From Candidatus Levilactobacillus faecigallinarum (GTDB lineage: Bacteria; Bacillota; Bacilli; Lactobacillales; Lactobacillaceae), in NCBI GenBank assembly GCA_019113985.1, contig DXGJ01000025.1:1-32348 (forward strand): a DNA stretch of 32,348 nt. The letters are read 5' to 3'. The notes under the pieces are model-generated. The model was not told the DNA's origin. It saw only the letters and a list, made by a program, of their open reading frames with translations, and made no database searches. How positions within the stretch are numbered: the stretch's first letter is position 1; the number at the start of each line of letters is the position of its first letter. A program made the translations under genes and the position numbers. Positions 24,975-32,348 of the stretch are shown here, in pieces.

Positions 24975-25544
24975 ATGGCAATCGAGGTTGGAGCTAAAGT
25001 TTCCGGAAAGGTCTCTGGAATCACGAACTTTGGCGCATTTGTTGATTTGGGTGACCACAAGACCGGGTTGGTCCACATTAGTGAAATTTCTGACGGATAT
25101 GTGAAGGATATTCATGACGTATTATCCGTTGGTGATGAGGTGACGGTCAAAGTGTTGACTGTCGGAAATGACGGTAAGATTGGGCTGTCGATTCGTAAAG
25201 CAACGGATCACCCAGCTTCTGAACACGCGCATCGGCCGCATACCGGTGATCATCGCGAACATGAGCACCGGGGTAGCAGCGACCATCGCGGGGGGAATAC
25301 CCACAATGGTGGCGACCGGGGTGGCGAACACGGCCGAGGCGGTCGGCGTTTTGAGAACAACGGCCCCCGTGGCGGTGCTCATCACGGTTCAGCGAACGGG
25401 CGTTTTGCTGGCCATCACTCGAACCATAAAGAGGATTTTGACGACATGATGTCTGGTTTCCTGAAGCAGAGCGAAGACCGTTTAGCAACGATCAAGCGCA
25501 ACACGGAAGGTAAGCGGGGCGGCCGTGGTGGCCGTCGGAGCTAA
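24975..25544 (+). CDS. S1 RNA-binding-domain protein (YabR/CvfD-like) with His/Gly/Arg-rich tail
   Basis: 189 residues from ATG 24975. AAGGAGG (24956-24962) is 12 bases upstream of it but six bases before an in-frame TTG 24969, so the protein may have two more residues. The S1 domain covers about 6-75: GITNFGAFVDLGDHKTGLVH and GKIGLSIRKA. Residues 78-152 are a low-complexity stretch with many HRGG, HEH and GGDRGG units, not found in the short Bacillus YabR as I recall it. A conserved C-terminal part (DFDDMMSGFLKQSEDRLATI) and a final RGGRGGRRS follow. The role is likely post-transcriptional or ribosome-associated. It lies alone between divIC and tilS. Confidence 0.88.
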   Translation: MAIEVGAKVSGKVSGITNFGAFVDLGDHKTGLVHISEISDGYVKDIHDVLSVGDEVTVKVLTVGNDGKIGLSIRKATDHPASEHAHRPHTGDHREHEHRGSSDHRGGNTHNGGDRGGEHGRGGRRFENNGPRGGAHHGSANGRFAGHHSNHKEDFDDMMSGFLKQSEDRLATIKRNTEGKRGGRGGRRS

Positions 25545-25563
25545 TTCCGGACACTGAATAACT

Positions 25564-25594
25564 AAGGACCGCATTCGTTGCGGTCCTTTTCTTT
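25564..25594 (+). terminator. Terminator after the S1-domain gene
   Basis: AAGGACCGCA (25564-25573), loop TTCGT, TGCGGTCCTT (25579-25588), then TT-C-TTT. Confidence 0.88.
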
Positions 25595-25624
25595 ACCATG
25601 ACTTTACACAAGGGGGTAGTGACG

Positions 25625-27022
25625 ATGACATTGGAAGCGGCGTTTCGACAGCAGGTTATCGCGCACGGCTGGGCAGACCCTCGTCAGCGAGGGCTGGTGG
25701 CCGTCTCGACCGGGGTGGATTCCATGGTTCTGCTGACGTTATTTTGTCAGTTGCCGGTGGCGGAACGGCCCCAGCTGACCGTTGTTCACGTCAATCATCA
25801 GTTGCGTTCACAAAGTGTTGCCGAAGAGGCGTTTCTGCGGCAGTGGTGTGCCGAACACAAGATTCCGGTGGTCGTTGCCCAGTGGTCGGTGGACCAGCAT
25901 CCGGCGACCGGTACTGAAGCAGCGGCCCGTCAGTTCCGGTACGCCTTCTTTACCCAACAATTGGTGCAACAGTCGGCGGCCTGGGTCGCGACAGCTCACC
26001 AGGCGGACGAACAAGCCGAGACGATTCTCTTAAAACTCTTACGCGGGGGGCAATTAGACCAGTTAACGGGCATGGCGGCGAGTCGCCCCCTGGGGACCGG
26101 GCAAGTTATCCACCCCCTGCTGCCGTTTACCAAGGAGCAGCTACGGACTTATGCCATACAGCACCAGGTGCCCTGGTTCGAGGACGCGACCAACGCGGCG
26201 TTAATCGCGAGTCGTAACCGCGTACGGCATGACCTCCTGCCGGCGCTTGCTCAGGAGAATCCACGGGTCAGCGATCACTTACGCGACTATGCCCAGCAAC
26301 TCGGGGCCGTCTTGGCGGTGGCCGACCGGACGTTAGATCAGGAATTGACCACGATCATTACGGGCCATGACCCGTTGACGGGGGACAGCACGTACCTGTT
26401 GGGCTACCCGGTCGCTGACCAGCAGCTGTTGCTGGCCCGACTCATTAAGCAGGCGGCACCGACTGTGTCGACGGCGGCGACCTATCTGAGCCAGTGCTTA
26501 CACCTGTTAACGAACGGTCAACGGCCCACTGGACGGGTGGCCTTCGGGGATGGGTGGGTCTTTGAAAAACGATACCGGACATTTTTGTTCTGGCAACCAC
26601 AAAAATTCGGGAAAAATCCACCGGAACAATTTAATTTTATGGTAGTATTGAACCAATGGCAGCCGGTCGGTAATGGCCAGCTGTTGGGTGTCTTTCGGAC
26701 AGCTCCGCAGGCGTTTTCGTTGCGGCAAACTGTGGCGTTACGCGACGAACAGTTGCCGCTGACGGTACGGTCATGGCGCACGACCGACCGGTTGCGGCTG
26801 GCGAACGGACACCATCAAACGGTTCGGCGGGCGCTGATTAACGCAAAGGTGCCGCAACAACAGCGTTCCCAGGTTCCCGTGCTAGTCACGGCGCAAGGAA
26901 CGGTGTTGGCGGCTCTGGGCGTGAAGTGGGCGGTCTTGCCGCACCGAAATCACACGACGACGTATCATATTGGCTATCAACCTGAATCGGTGAAAGGGGA
27001 ACGACATGAACAACGATATTGA
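25625..27022 (+). CDS. tilS: tRNA(Ile)-lysidine synthetase
   Basis: 465 residues from ATG 25625, with AGGGGG (25611-25616) eight bases upstream; an in-frame ATG at 25598 lies next to the preceding terminator. The N-terminal PP-loop reads [12 protein letters not shown], where most relatives have SGGxDS: the second Gly-position is kept but the first is Thr (S28, T29, G30, D32, S33). [27 protein letters not shown] (key [12 protein letters not shown]) and [10 protein letters not shown] follow and are typical. TilS changes C34 of tRNA-Ile(CAU) to lysidine so it reads AUA. The last 17 bases overlap hpt, so the two are co-transcribed and coupled, as in Bacillus. Confidence 0.94.
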   Translation: MTLEAAFRQQVIAHGWADPRQRGLVAVSTGVDSMVLLTLFCQLPVAERPQLTVVHVNHQLRSQSVAEEAFLRQWCAEHKIPVVVAQWSVDQHPATGTEAAARQFRYAFFTQQLVQQSAAWVATAHQADEQAETILLKLLRGGQLDQLTGMAASRPLGTGQVIHPLLPFTKEQLRTYAIQHQVPWFEDATNAALIASRNRVRHDLLPALAQENPRVSDHLRDYAQQLGAVLAVADRTLDQELTTIITGHDPLTGDSTYLLGYPVADQQLLLARLIKQAAPTVSTAATYLSQCLHLLTNGQRPTGRVAFGDGWVFEKRYRTFLFWQPQKFGKNPPEQFNFMVVLNQWQPVGNGQLLGVFRTAPQAFSLRQTVALRDEQLPLTVRSWRTTDRLRLANGHHQTVRRALINAKVPQQQRSQVPVLVTAQGTVLAALGVKWAVLPHRNHTTTYHIGYQPESVKGERHEQRY

Positions 27023-27548
27023 AAAGGTCCTATATAGTGAGGAAGACATCGCCGCAGCTTGCAAGCGATTGGGCACGCAACTTACGGCAGATTACGAAGG
27101 AAAAACGCCACTCATCATTTGCGTCTTGAAGGGGGCCATCCTGTTCATGACCGACGTGATTCGCGACATGGACATCTACGCTGAGATTGACTTCATTGAT
27201 GTGTCCAGTTACCACGGTGGAACGGCCTCCACGGGGACAATTACGCTGCTGAAGGACTTGGATACGGATGTCGCCGGTCGCGATATTTTGTTAGTTGAAG
27301 ACATTATCGATACTGGCCGGACACTAAAGTACCTGGAGGACCTCTTGAAGGACCGTCAGGCCAAGTCCATTAAGGTCTGCACGTTGATGGATAAGCCTAG
27401 CGGCCGTGTGGTTGACGCTAAGGCGGATTACGTTGGGTTTAACGTTCCAAGTGAGTTCGTGGTTGGCTATGGCTTGGACTACGAAGAAAAATATCGGAAC
27501 CTGCCATACGTCGGGGTTTTGAAGCCAGAAGTCTATTCAGATAAATAA
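27006..27548 (+). CDS. hpt: Hypoxanthine phosphoribosyltransferase
   Basis: 180 residues, normal for the family. The PRPP motif is [13 protein letters not shown] with E98, D99 and D102-T106; KGAILFM and the [11 protein letters not shown] flexible loop are present. The enzyme salvages hypoxanthine and guanine to IMP and GMP in the cytoplasm. It starts inside the tilS end with AAAGGGGA as ribosome site. The order tilS-hpt-ftsH is conserved in Firmicutes, and no clear terminator separates hpt from ftsH (113 bases). Confidence 0.97.
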   Translation: MNNDIEKVLYSEEDIAAACKRLGTQLTADYEGKTPLIICVLKGAILFMTDVIRDMDIYAEIDFIDVSSYHGGTASTGTITLLKDLDTDVAGRDILLVEDIIDTGRTLKYLEDLLKDRQAKSIKVCTLMDKPSGRVVDAKADYVGFNVPSEFVVGYGLDYEEKYRNLPYVGVLKPEVYSDK

Positions 27549-27661
27549 TTAGTCAACGATAGTCAATTGTGATAACATCTTATTTAGTTAAAGGGCAAAA
27601 GCTCTAATTTTCGTTCCTAATCTATTGGTAGACTGGGAACTGTGAGGTAAGGAGGCACGAC

Positions 27662-29809
27662 ATGAATAATCGACGAAACGGACTATTCCGCAATAGCCTG
27701 TTTTACATTGTGATCTTCTTGTTGATCATCGGTGTGGTTTACCTGTTTAATGGAAACAACACCAGCTCACAATCCCAAGAAGTCCAATCGAGTCAGTTCG
27801 TCAAAGACTTGAATGCGAACAAGATCAAAAACTTCTCCATTCAACCATCTGGCGGCGTCTATAAGATTACCGGGGAATACCGGAACGCGCAGAAGCGAAA
27901 GACCAATACTGGGTTCAGTCTTGGTGGTTCACAGAGCACGGCAGTAACCGGCTTTACGACCCAAGTCTTAACGAATAACTCGACGGTCTCTGAGATTGAC
28001 AAGGTTGCCAAGCAACACAATGTCAAAATGAACACCAAAGCGGAAGAGTCAAGCGGGTTCTGGATCAACCTCTTGGTTTACGTCGCACCACTCGTGATTT
28101 TCTTCTTCTTCTTCTACATGATGATGGGTCAAGCCGGCCAAGGCGGCGGCAATGGCCGAGTCATGAATTTTGGGAAGAGCAAGGCCAAGCCGGCCGACAG
28201 CAAAGAGAACAAAGTACGGTTCTCGGATGTCGCTGGTGAGGAAGAGGAAAAGCAGGAACTGGTCGAAGTTGTCGAGTTCTTGAAGAATCCACGTAAGTTT
28301 GTATCATTAGGTGCCCGGATCCCATCAGGGGTCTTACTAGAGGGTCCTCCTGGTACTGGTAAGACGTTACTGGCGAAGGCCGTTGCCGGTGAAGCTGGCG
28401 TACCATTCTTCTCGATTTCTGGTTCAGATTTCGTGGAAATGTTCGTTGGTGTCGGGGCTAGCCGTGTCCGGGATCTCTTTGAACAGGCCAAGAAGTCTGC
28501 ACCGTCAATCATCTTCATTGATGAAATCGATGCGGTTGGTCGTCAACGGGGTGCCGGCATGGGCGGTGGCCACGACGAGCGGGAACAAACGTTGAACCAA
28601 TTACTGGTTGAAATGGACGGGTTTACCGGAAGTGAAGGCGTCATTGTGATGGCGGCAACCAACCGGTCCGATGTTTTGGACCCCGCACTGTTACGGCCAG
28701 GTCGGTTTGACCGGAAGATCTTAGTTGGTCGGCCGGATGTTAAGGGCCGTGAAGCCATTTTGAAGGTTCACGCCAAGAACAAGCCATTAGCCAATGATGT
28801 TGATTTGAAGGAAATCTCTAAGCAAACCCCTGGATTCGTGGGGGCGGACTTGGAAAACCTCTTGAACGAAGCTGCCTTATTAGCTGCACGACGGAACAAG
28901 ACTCAGATTGATGCTTCCGACTTAGACGAAGCTGAAGACCGAGTTATCGCAGGGCCAGCTAAGAAGGACCGAGTAGTTAGCCCTGAAGAACGGAACACAG
29001 TGGCTTACCACGAAGCCGGGCATACCATCGTTGGGTTAGTCCTGAACGATGCCCGGGTGGTTCATAAGGTGACGATTGTTCCACGGGGACGTGCCGGCGG
29101 TTACGCCATCATGTTGCCACGGGAAGATCAGATGCTGATGTCCAAGAAGGATGCTATGGAACAGATTGCCGGGTTAATGGGTGGTCGGACGGCCGAGGAA
29201 TTGATTTTCCATTCCGAATCGTCTGGTGCCTCGAATGACTTTGAGCAAGCAACCCAGATTGCGCGTTCCATGGTGACCCAATACGGGATGAGTGACGCCG
29301 TCGGGACGGTGGCGTTGGAAAGTGCTGGTGGTCAGCCATTCGCTGGTGCCGGTTACTACAACCAACCAAGCTACTCCGAACATACGGCGAACTTGATTGA
29401 TAGTGAAGTTCGGCGGATTATTAACGAAGCCCACGACACTGCGCGTCAGATCCTGGAAGAGCATAAAGCAGAACACAAGATTATTGCGGAAGCCTTACTG
29501 AAATACGAAACGCTGGACGAAAAGCAGATTCTCAGCTTGTTTAATACGGGGAAGATGCCTGAAAAGGACAGCAATGACGAATTTCCAAGTGAAAAGGCCG
29601 CAACGTTTGAGGAATCGAAACGCGAACTAGAACGTCGGGAAGCTGCCCGCCATGCTTCAACTGAAGCTAAGCTGGCAAACAACGCGACGTCGGCAACTGA
29701 AGATGCGCCTGAAGCAACTTCGGCAACGACGGATTCAGAGACCTCAGCCTCTGAAGTATCTGGTTCAACGACCGATGAACACCATAACGATACGGACCAT
29801 TCTGAATAA
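27662..29809 (+). CDS. ftsH: ATP-dependent zinc metalloprotease FtsH
   Basis: 715 residues. Two membrane helices (about 11-29 and 135-155) flank an extracellular domain. The AAA+ part has Walker A GPPGTGKT (228-235), Walker [10 protein letters not shown] (D287, E288) and the second region of homology [19 protein letters not shown] (key part [12 protein letters not shown]). The zinc site is HEAGH (H450, E451, H454). FtsH degrades misfolded membrane proteins and some regulators. After about residue 665 there is a low-complexity Ser/Thr/Glu/Asp-rich tail ending in [11 protein letters not shown], longer than the core fold needs. GTAAGGAGG stands before the ATG. Confidence 0.97.
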   Translation: MNNRRNGLFRNSLFYIVIFLLIIGVVYLFNGNNTSSQSQEVQSSQFVKDLNANKIKNFSIQPSGGVYKITGEYRNAQKRKTNTGFSLGGSQSTAVTGFTTQVLTNNSTVSEIDKVAKQHNVKMNTKAEESSGFWINLLVYVAPLVIFFFFFYMMMGQAGQGGGNGRVMNFGKSKAKPADSKENKVRFSDVAGEEEEKQELVEVVEFLKNPRKFVSLGARIPSGVLLEGPPGTGKTLLAKAVAGEAGVPFFSISGSDFVEMFVGVGASRVRDLFEQAKKSAPSIIFIDEIDAVGRQRGAGMGGGHDEREQTLNQLLVEMDGFTGSEGVIVMAATNRSDVLDPALLRPGRFDRKILVGRPDVKGREAILKVHAKNKPLANDVDLKEISKQTPGFVGADLENLLNEAALLAARRNKTQIDASDLDEAEDRVIAGPAKKDRVVSPEERNTVAYHEAGHTIVGLVLNDARVVHKVTIVPRGRAGGYAIMLPREDQMLMSKKDAMEQIAGLMGGRTAEELIFHSESSGASNDFEQATQIARSMVTQYGMSDAVGTVALESAGGQPFAGAGYYNQPSYSEHTANLIDSEVRRIINEAHDTARQILEEHKAEHKIIAEALLKYETLDEKQILSLFNTGKMPEKDSNDEFPSEKAATFEESKRELERREAARHASTEAKLANNATSATEDAPEATSATTDSETSASEVSGSTTDEHHNDTDHSE

Positions 29810-29820
29810 TCATCCGATAG

Positions 29821-29856
29821 AGGGACTGGGAGCTTGCTTCCGGTCCCTTTGTTGTT
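29821..29856 (+). terminator. Terminator of ftsH
   Basis: AGGGACTGG (29821-29829) pairs with CCGGTCCCT (29840-29848), with an inner GGAGC/TTCC-like extension, followed by TTTGTTGTTT (29848-29857). Confidence 0.8.
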
Positions 29857-29902
29857 TGCAAAATCAGGAGTTTCTGGTAAGGTAGGGCATGGTAAAAACG
29901 TC

Positions 29903-29950
29903 CGGTAGTGACTACCGTGACGCTCGAACGAAACCGCCGAAGGTTGGCGG
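29903..29950 (+). other. Two hairpins in the hslO leader
   Basis: CGGTAG-TGA-CTACCG (29903-29917) and CCGCC-GAAGGTT-GGCGG (29934-29950). The second ends 21 bases before the hslO ATG. A weak promoter (TTGCAA 29856-29861, 16 bases, TAAGGT 29878-29883) precedes them. Confidence 0.45.
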
Positions 29951-29971
29951 ATGAAGGGAAGCTTACAAAGA

Positions 29972-30859
29972 ATGGCAGATTATTTAGTAAAGAGTCTGAT
30001 TGACGATGGGATGTTCCGGGCTTACGTCGTGGATGCCACGGATACGGTTGCGGAGGCACAGCGGCGACACGATACCTGGAGTACGGCGACAGCGGCTCTA
30101 GGACGGACCATGATTGGGACGATGCTCCTTTCAACGTCATTATTGAAGGGAAAAGAGAAGCTGACGGTCAAGGTCAACGGCCACGGGCCAGTTGGCGCGA
30201 TTGTTGTCGACGGTAATGCGGACGGTACGGTCAAGGGGTACCTCCAGTACCCCCATACCAGCTTGCCATTGAATACCAAGCATAAGTTGGATGTGAAGAA
30301 GGCAGTTGGGACGGCTGGGATGCTGACCGTCACCAAGGACCAGGGATTGGGGCAGCCCTACACGGGGCAGGTGCCATTGGTTTCTGGTGAACTCGGTGAA
30401 GACTTCACCTATTATTTGGCAAAATCTGAACAGATTCCCAGTGCCGTGGGGGTCTCCGTCTTCGTTGAACCGGATAACACGGTCAAAGTTGCCGGTGGGT
30501 TTATGATTCAGGTCATGCCCGGGGCTTCGGATGAGGCAATTGCCCGGTTGGAACAGCGGTTGAAGTCGATGCCGATGGTTTCCGAATTACTTCTGGCCGG
30601 TCAAAAACCGGAGGATATCTTAAAACTGATCTTTACTGACGAGGATGTTAAGATTCTCCAGAAGATGCCGGTAGCTTTTAAGTGTGATTGTTCCAAGGAC
30701 CGGTTTGCAAAGGCCCTGGCATCCGTCTCTGCAGACGCGATTCAGGAGATGATTGACCAGGATCACGGTGCCGAGGCAGTTTGTCATTTCTGTGGCAACA
30801 AGTATCAATTCTCTGAAGATGAACTGCGGACGATTTTAGCGAAGGCCCAGGACAAGTAG
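29972..30859 (+). CDS. hslO: Redox-regulated chaperone Hsp33
   Basis: 295 residues from ATG 29972 (MADYLVKSL), chosen because relatives start this way; an ATG at 29951 adds seven residues and neither has an ideal ribosome site. The zinc/redox switch has C238 and C240 (CDC) and C271 and C274 (CHFC), the CxC...CxxC motif. RRHDTWSTATAALGRT is typical of the N-terminal domain. Hsp33 turns into a holdase when oxidant removes its zinc. The dusB start is one base after its stop. Confidence 0.96.
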   Translation: MADYLVKSLIDDGMFRAYVVDATDTVAEAQRRHDTWSTATAALGRTMIGTMLLSTSLLKGKEKLTVKVNGHGPVGAIVVDGNADGTVKGYLQYPHTSLPLNTKHKLDVKKAVGTAGMLTVTKDQGLGQPYTGQVPLVSGELGEDFTYYLAKSEQIPSAVGVSVFVEPDNTVKVAGGFMIQVMPGASDEAIARLEQRLKSMPMVSELLLAGQKPEDILKLIFTDEDVKILQKMPVAFKCDCSKDRFAKALASVSADAIQEMIDQDHGAEAVCHFCGNKYQFSEDELRTILAKAQDK

Positions 30860-30860
30860 G

Positions 30861-31877
30861 ATGAACACGGCATGGAAAATTGGTGACGTGACAATTCCGA
30901 ATCGGGTGGTCGTTGCCCCGATGGCCGGGGTGACCAACGTGGCCTTCCGGGTCATCTGTAAGGAGTTCGGCGCGGGATTAGTCGAATGTGAGATGATTTC
31001 GGGGCAAGGGATTCACTATCATAATCAGCGGACACTGGATATGATGGCAGTTGACCCGCGGGAGCACCCGATGAGTATTCAAATCTTTGGCGGAACCCAG
31101 GAGACACTGGTTCAAGCGGCGCAGTTTGTTGACCAGCAGACACCAGCCGATATTATCGATATCAATATGGGCTGTCCCGTGAATAAGGTGGTTAATACTG
31201 AGGCGGGAGCGAAGTGGCTCTTAGATCCAACAAAGGTGCATGATATGGTGGCTGCTGTGGTCGCTGCCGTGCATAAGCCGGTCACGGTAAAGATGCGGAC
31301 GGGCTGGGATGACAAACACCTCTATGCGGTTGAGAATGCGTTAGCGGCAGAGGCTGCGGGGGCACAAGCCATTGCCATGCATGGTCGAACGCGTAAGCAG
31401 ATGTATCAGGGACACGCAGACTGGCAGATTTTGGCCGCCGTTGCCCAGCGGTTGTCGATTCCCTTTATGGGCAACGGTGATGTGCGTACACCCGAGGATG
31501 CCCGGCGGATGCTGACGGAAGTCGGTGCCGACGCGGTGATGATTGGCCGGGCAGTTATGGGGAACCCGTGGCTGTTAAAACGGATTGATCAGTATTTAGA
31601 GACGGGTGAGCTGTTACCCGAGGCAACACCAGAGCAGAAGATTACATGGGCGAAAGCACACTTGCATGCGTTGTGTCGAGCCAAAGGCCCCCAAGAAGGT
31701 CCACGGGATTTTCGAAATCAAGTGGCGTATTACCTAAAGGGGATTCCACATGCGGCAAGAACCAAGGTGGCGTTAACTGATGCGACAGACGAAGCCGTGA
31801 TGGCTGATTTGTTGGACACTTTCTTGGCGCAATTAACGGCACGAGGGCAGCAAAGTCCAGTGCAGCGCTATCGTTAA
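30861..31877 (+). CDS. dusB: tRNA-dihydrouridine synthase (DusB-like)
   Basis: 338 residues. FMN TIM barrel with APMAGVTNVAFR (19-30), the catalytic C105 in NMGCPVNKV, VKMRTGWDD, MHGRTRKQMYQGHADW (key HGRTRKQMYQG) and a final helical RNA-binding domain. It reduces uridines in the tRNA D-loop. It follows hslO after one base and is the last gene of this operon, with a terminator 11 bases after its stop. LysS, its usual neighbour in Bacillus, is not here. Confidence 0.94.
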   Translation: MNTAWKIGDVTIPNRVVVAPMAGVTNVAFRVICKEFGAGLVECEMISGQGIHYHNQRTLDMMAVDPREHPMSIQIFGGTQETLVQAAQFVDQQTPADIIDINMGCPVNKVVNTEAGAKWLLDPTKVHDMVAAVVAAVHKPVTVKMRTGWDDKHLYAVENALAAEAAGAQAIAMHGRTRKQMYQGHADWQILAAVAQRLSIPFMGNGDVRTPEDARRMLTEVGADAVMIGRAVMGNPWLLKRIDQYLETGELLPEATPEQKITWAKAHLHALCRAKGPQEGPRDFRNQVAYYLKGIPHAARTKVALTDATDEAVMADLLDTFLAQLTARGQQSPVQRYR

Positions 31878-31888
31878 ACGATTGTTGA

Positions 31889-31923
31889 AGAACCATTCAC
31901 GTTGCGGAATGGTTCTTTTTTTT
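31889..31923 (+). terminator. Terminator of the hslO-dusB operon
   Basis: AGAACCATTC (31889-31898) pairs perfectly with GAATGGTTCT (31907-31916), followed by eight T. Confidence 0.95.
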
Positions 31924-31952
31924 AATGATAGTGATTTTTTTACGAAATAGTC

Positions 31953-31981
31953 TTGACCCTGGTGGCAATGATTGATATGAT
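31953..31981 (+). promoter_or_regulatory. rRNA operon promoter P1
   Basis: TTGACC (31953-31958), 17-base spacer, TATGAT (31976-31981), with TGA just before the -10 (extended -10). Confidence 0.8.
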
Positions 31982-32058
31982 ATTACCTGTTGTCGCGAAG
32001 ACACGTAAATGCATAAACATGATATTTCTGAATGGCTATACAAATTCAAAAATAGTGC

Positions 32059-32087
32059 TTGACGGTTCAAACGTCAGCTGATACAAT
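32059..32087 (+). promoter_or_regulatory. rRNA operon promoter P2
   Basis: TTGACG (32059-32064), 17-base spacer, TACAAT (32082-32087), again with TGA before the -10. Confidence 0.85.
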
Positions 32088-32135
32088 GGTTTATGTTGTC
32101 AAGCAAGAGCTTGGCCGATGGTTTAAAGAAAGAGA

Positions 32136-32155
32136 TTTTGAATAAACATTCAAAA
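32136..32155. repeat. Inverted repeat between P2 and P3
   Basis: TTTTGAAT-AAAC-ATTCAAAA, perfect eight-base arms, 17 bases upstream of the P3 -35 box. A small hairpin CAAGC-AAGA-GCTTG lies at 32100-32113. Function is unknown; it may be an AT-rich upstream element. Confidence 0.5.
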
Positions 32156-32172
32156 TTAACTTCAAAAAGTTG

Positions 32173-32201
32173 TTGACAAGGTTTTGGCGACATGATATAC
32201 T
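32173..32201 (+). promoter_or_regulatory. rRNA operon promoter P3
   Basis: TTGACA (32173-32178, perfect), 17-base spacer, TATACT (32196-32201), with TGA before the -10. Expected start near 32208. Confidence 0.9.
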
Positions 32202-32207
32202 TTAAAA

Positions 32208-32348
32208 GTTGTCACGGAGCAATTGCTTCTCTGATAACTTGGTAGACCTTTGAAAACTGAACATTGTTTCGACAAACCAAATATGTGTAGGGCGGTTTGA
32301 ACATTAGGTTCAAACCCAAAGCAATATTTGCGAAGTCAATTCGCTTTA
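32208..32348 (+). other. rRNA operon leader, 5' part; 16S gene expected beyond the window
   Basis: The leader contains GACCTTTGAAAACTGAACA (about 32245-32263), the antiterminator-like element seen before 16S genes in lactobacilli. Hairpins are GGTTTGAAC-attag-GTTCAAACC (32294-32316) and GCGAA-GTCAA-TTCGC (32330-32344). The 16S start itself is not in the window, so no rRNA gene is called. Identification is from recall of such leaders. Confidence 0.8.

Overview
The window is a chromosomal segment of a low-G+C Gram-positive in the Lactobacillaceae. Visible reasons are: Shine-Dalgarno sites close to AGGAGG before most genes, a WxL surface protein next to its DUF916/DUF3324 partner, L-lactate dehydrogenase, a YkuD L,D-transpeptidase, and the Bacillus-type gene order pth-mfd-flippase-rqcP-divIC-S1-tilS-hpt-ftsH-hslO-dusB without the sporulation genes found there in Bacillus. 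Third codon positions are rich in G and C in most genes, which fits a higher-GC lactobacillus (for example the Levilactobacillus group) better than Lactiplantibacillus plantarum. The genus is an inference.

Layout. 1-2720: the end of a cell-surface locus, with the C-terminus of a WxL-interacting membrane protein and a secreted L-type-lectin WxL protein. 2862-5767: a low-molecular-weight phosphatase on the minus strand, then lemA, htpX and a conserved gene of unknown function. 5978-9158: murF and the DEAD-box helicase gene cshA, each with a structured leader and a terminator. 9354-11443: a class-I glutamine-amidotransferase-like peptidase (minus) divergent from a protein resembling the bacterial eRF1-like (baeRF) family, with a promoter and palindrome between them. 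11615-13873: acpS-alr, then a small putative antitoxin and mazF. 13989-17703: a CBS-domain protein (minus), a 39-residue membrane protein (plus), an L,D-transpeptidase (minus) and L-ldh (minus). 18007-31877: the long rightward housekeeping block from pth to dusB. 31924-32348: three tandem strong promoters and the leader of an rRNA operon; its 16S gene would begin just beyond the window.

How the genes work together. Cell-wall synthesis and modification (murF, alr, L,D-transpeptidase, flippase, divIC) alternate with translation and RNA functions (pth, rqcP, S1 protein, tilS, dusB, cshA, possible baeRF) and protein quality control (htpX, ftsH, hslO). Nothing looks like a phage, insertion sequence, CRISPR array or integrated island. 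Most of the window is ordinary core genome.

Less ordinary points are: the matching His/Gly/Arg-rich tails on CshA and the S1 protein; a ribosome-binding site that abuts the first ATG of ldh and points to a TTG start; a terminator-like hairpin in the pth leader; paired hairpins in the murF and hslO leaders; the unannotated-size membrane microprotein; a palindrome abutting the promoter of the baeRF-like gene; and the direct junction of dusB to rRNA promoters without lysS. I did not find convincing evidence for a new multi-gene system.
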